Origin: Pirellulales bacterium
GTDB lineage: Bacteria > Planctomycetota > Planctomycetia > Pirellulales > Thermoguttaceae
NCBI GenBank assembly: GCA_030642635.1
Contig: DAOWNK010000066.1
Location: 1 to 13,069 of the forward strand
Direction of reading: 5' to 3'
Length of the DNA: 13,069 nt
The stretch's first letter is position 1, and the number at the start of each line of letters is the position of its first letter. The notes under the pieces are model-generated. The model was not told the DNA's origin. It searched no databases and was given only the letters and a program-made list of their open reading frames with translations. Both the position numbers and the translations under genes were made by a program. Shown here piece by piece: positions 12,178 to 13,069 of the stretch.

Positions 12178-13069
12178 GTGAAAAAAATAATATGGATAAC
12201 ATGGGTAACCCTGGCCATGATCGGCCTACTTCTCGGTTCCCGGGCCGCGGCTCAGCAGCCCACGGCAATTCAGCCGGAGGCCACACTACAGCAGTCCGGG
12301 GAGTATGTGCCGTGTGAGTCATGTGACCTGGACGGCGGGACGTGCAATGCGTGTGCACTGGGTCCGTGTTGTGCAGTGTGCGGCGGCGGATGCTGCTGCC
12401 CGGACGATTGGTATTTCAAGCAAGGTATTCGCATCCTCAGTCGCAGCAAGCCGCGCGGTATAGGAACTACCTGGGAACTTAACGGTACCACCGGTGTATT
12501 CGCGACAAAGATGGACACCCGAGGCATCGGCTTCGACTCGGCGGCCGGTTACACGGCCACCATCGGGCATTATCTCGGCCGCGATACCGACAACCGCGAT
12601 CACTTTGTCGAGTTCACCTACTGGGGTATGAACGCCTGGTCCGATTCGCAAACGGCCTACGGCGACCGAATCGACTACGTCGGAGGTGTAACCGCCGGCA
12701 ACCTGTTCAGCCAGTTCGAGGAGTCGGTCGGCGGGTTCAATCGGGCCGAAGAACAAGTCATTTGGTACAAGTCTCAGATGAACAACTACGAGGTGAACGT
12801 TCGGCTGCGGCCTCGTGGTCGGGAAGACCGATTGGTGCTCCACTCGAACGGCCGATGGCGGCGAGAATGTCAGCCGGGTGATTATACGTCGTATTTAATC
12901 GGTCTTCGGACCTTGTCGATCGACGAGCGGTTCTACTTCCGCAGCAGCGGAATGGTCGACGACAACGGCGTGCAGAGCAACGTGAATGGTGACTACGACA
13001 TCGACACGCACAACGACCTGTTCGGATTTCAGATCGGAGGCGATTACATCCACCGACAGTGCCAGTGGC
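12178..13069 (+). CDS. BBP7-family outer-membrane beta-barrel protein (3' end outside window)
   Basis: 297 codons are present and the gene continues beyond the window. Translation from GTG 12178 gives a clear signal peptide (VKKIIWITWV, a hydrophobic core, then RAAA with cleavage expected before QQP, residue 26). A short linker and a dense cysteine region follow (C46, C49, C56, C59, C64, C65, C68, C72, C73, C74). Then come amphipathic strands with the pattern of planctomycete BBP7 barrels: YEVNVRLRPRG, a Cys-containing turn, YLIGLRTLSIDERF, and later HNDLFGFQIGGDY. The start is set by a strong AAGGAGG at 12163-12169 with 8 bases spacing; no ATG fits. BBP7 proteins are thought to be surface or outer-membrane porin-like proteins, and the exact role is unknown. 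A cloverleaf repeat ends 2 bases before the ribosome site. Confidence 0.87.
   Translation, partial: MKKIIWITWVTLAMIGLLLGSRAAAQQPTAIQPEATLQQSGEYVPCESCDLDGGTCNACALGPCCAVCGGGCCCPDDWYFKQGIRILSRSKPRGIGTTWELNGTTGVFATKMDTRGIGFDSAAGYTATIGHYLGRDTDNRDHFVEFTYWGMNAWSDSQTAYGDRIDYVGGVTAGNLFSQFEESVGGFNRAEEQVIWYKSQMNNYEVNVRLRPRGREDRLVLHSNGRWRRECQPGDYTSYLIGLRTLSIDERFYFRSSGMVDDNGVQSNVNGDYDIDTHNDLFGFQIGGDYIHRQCQW

Overview
The window reads as a chromosomal stretch of a planctomycete, most likely in or near the Pirellulales or a related order; the genus cannot be told. The evidence is a BBP7-type outer-membrane beta-barrel with a Cys-rich neck, a long SEC-C/TPR protein, a CPBP protease of the kind that accompanies exosortases, and many small hairpin repeats that I recall as common in planctomycete intergenic DNA. 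I see no phage, plasmid, transposase, CRISPR, tRNA or rRNA.

Layout. 1-83 (+) is the tail of an unidentified Pro/Tyr-rich protein. 93-3013 (-) is an ABC importer operon of the cobalamin type, in transcription order binding protein (btuF-like), ATPase (btuD-like), permease (btuC-like). 3139-6049 (+) is a tightly coupled lutA-lutB-lutC operon for L-lactate oxidation (overlaps GTGA and ATGA), reading away from the importer. 6157-6939 (+) is the CPBP membrane protease. It converges on 7023-11706 (-), which holds transaldolase, a SEC-C/TPR protein and a CtpA-type S41 protease, in that transcription order. After a 471-base divergent gap, 12178-13069 (+) is the start of a BBP7 protein that runs off the window.

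The most striking content is non-coding. Three elements (1114-1257, 6949-7024, 10574-10683) have inverted-repeat arms built of 7-base units. Two of them are clearly the same family (units GGGATTA/GGGATTG in the arms, AGAAGAG-type units in the core) and differ by exactly three core heptamers. The third uses GGGGGAA/GGCGGAA units. Separate families of small hairpins (GCCGCAAGCGGC type, CCCCGGGTGAATACACCCGGGG type, and a cloverleaf of CATGSCCACG hairpins) are scattered among them. Most of these repeats sit on or right beside the 3' ends of genes, where they supply stop codons (btuD, lutC, btuC, transaldolase) or C-terminal residues (btuF, lutB). This looks like preferential insertion or retention at gene ends.

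How the genes work together: btuFDC imports a corrinoid or similar chelate, and LutABC turns lactate into pyruvate through Fe-S and LUD-domain proteins. The two operons diverge from a 125-base region in which lutA has a good promoter placed so close to its ATG that a leaderless mRNA is likely. An in-frame slippery A AAA AAC near the end of lutB leads into the lutC frame without a stop, so a LutB-LutC fusion by -1 frameshifting is possible but unproven. The remaining genes are general physiology (pentose phosphate, proteolysis, envelope) with no visible link to the importer or lactate genes.
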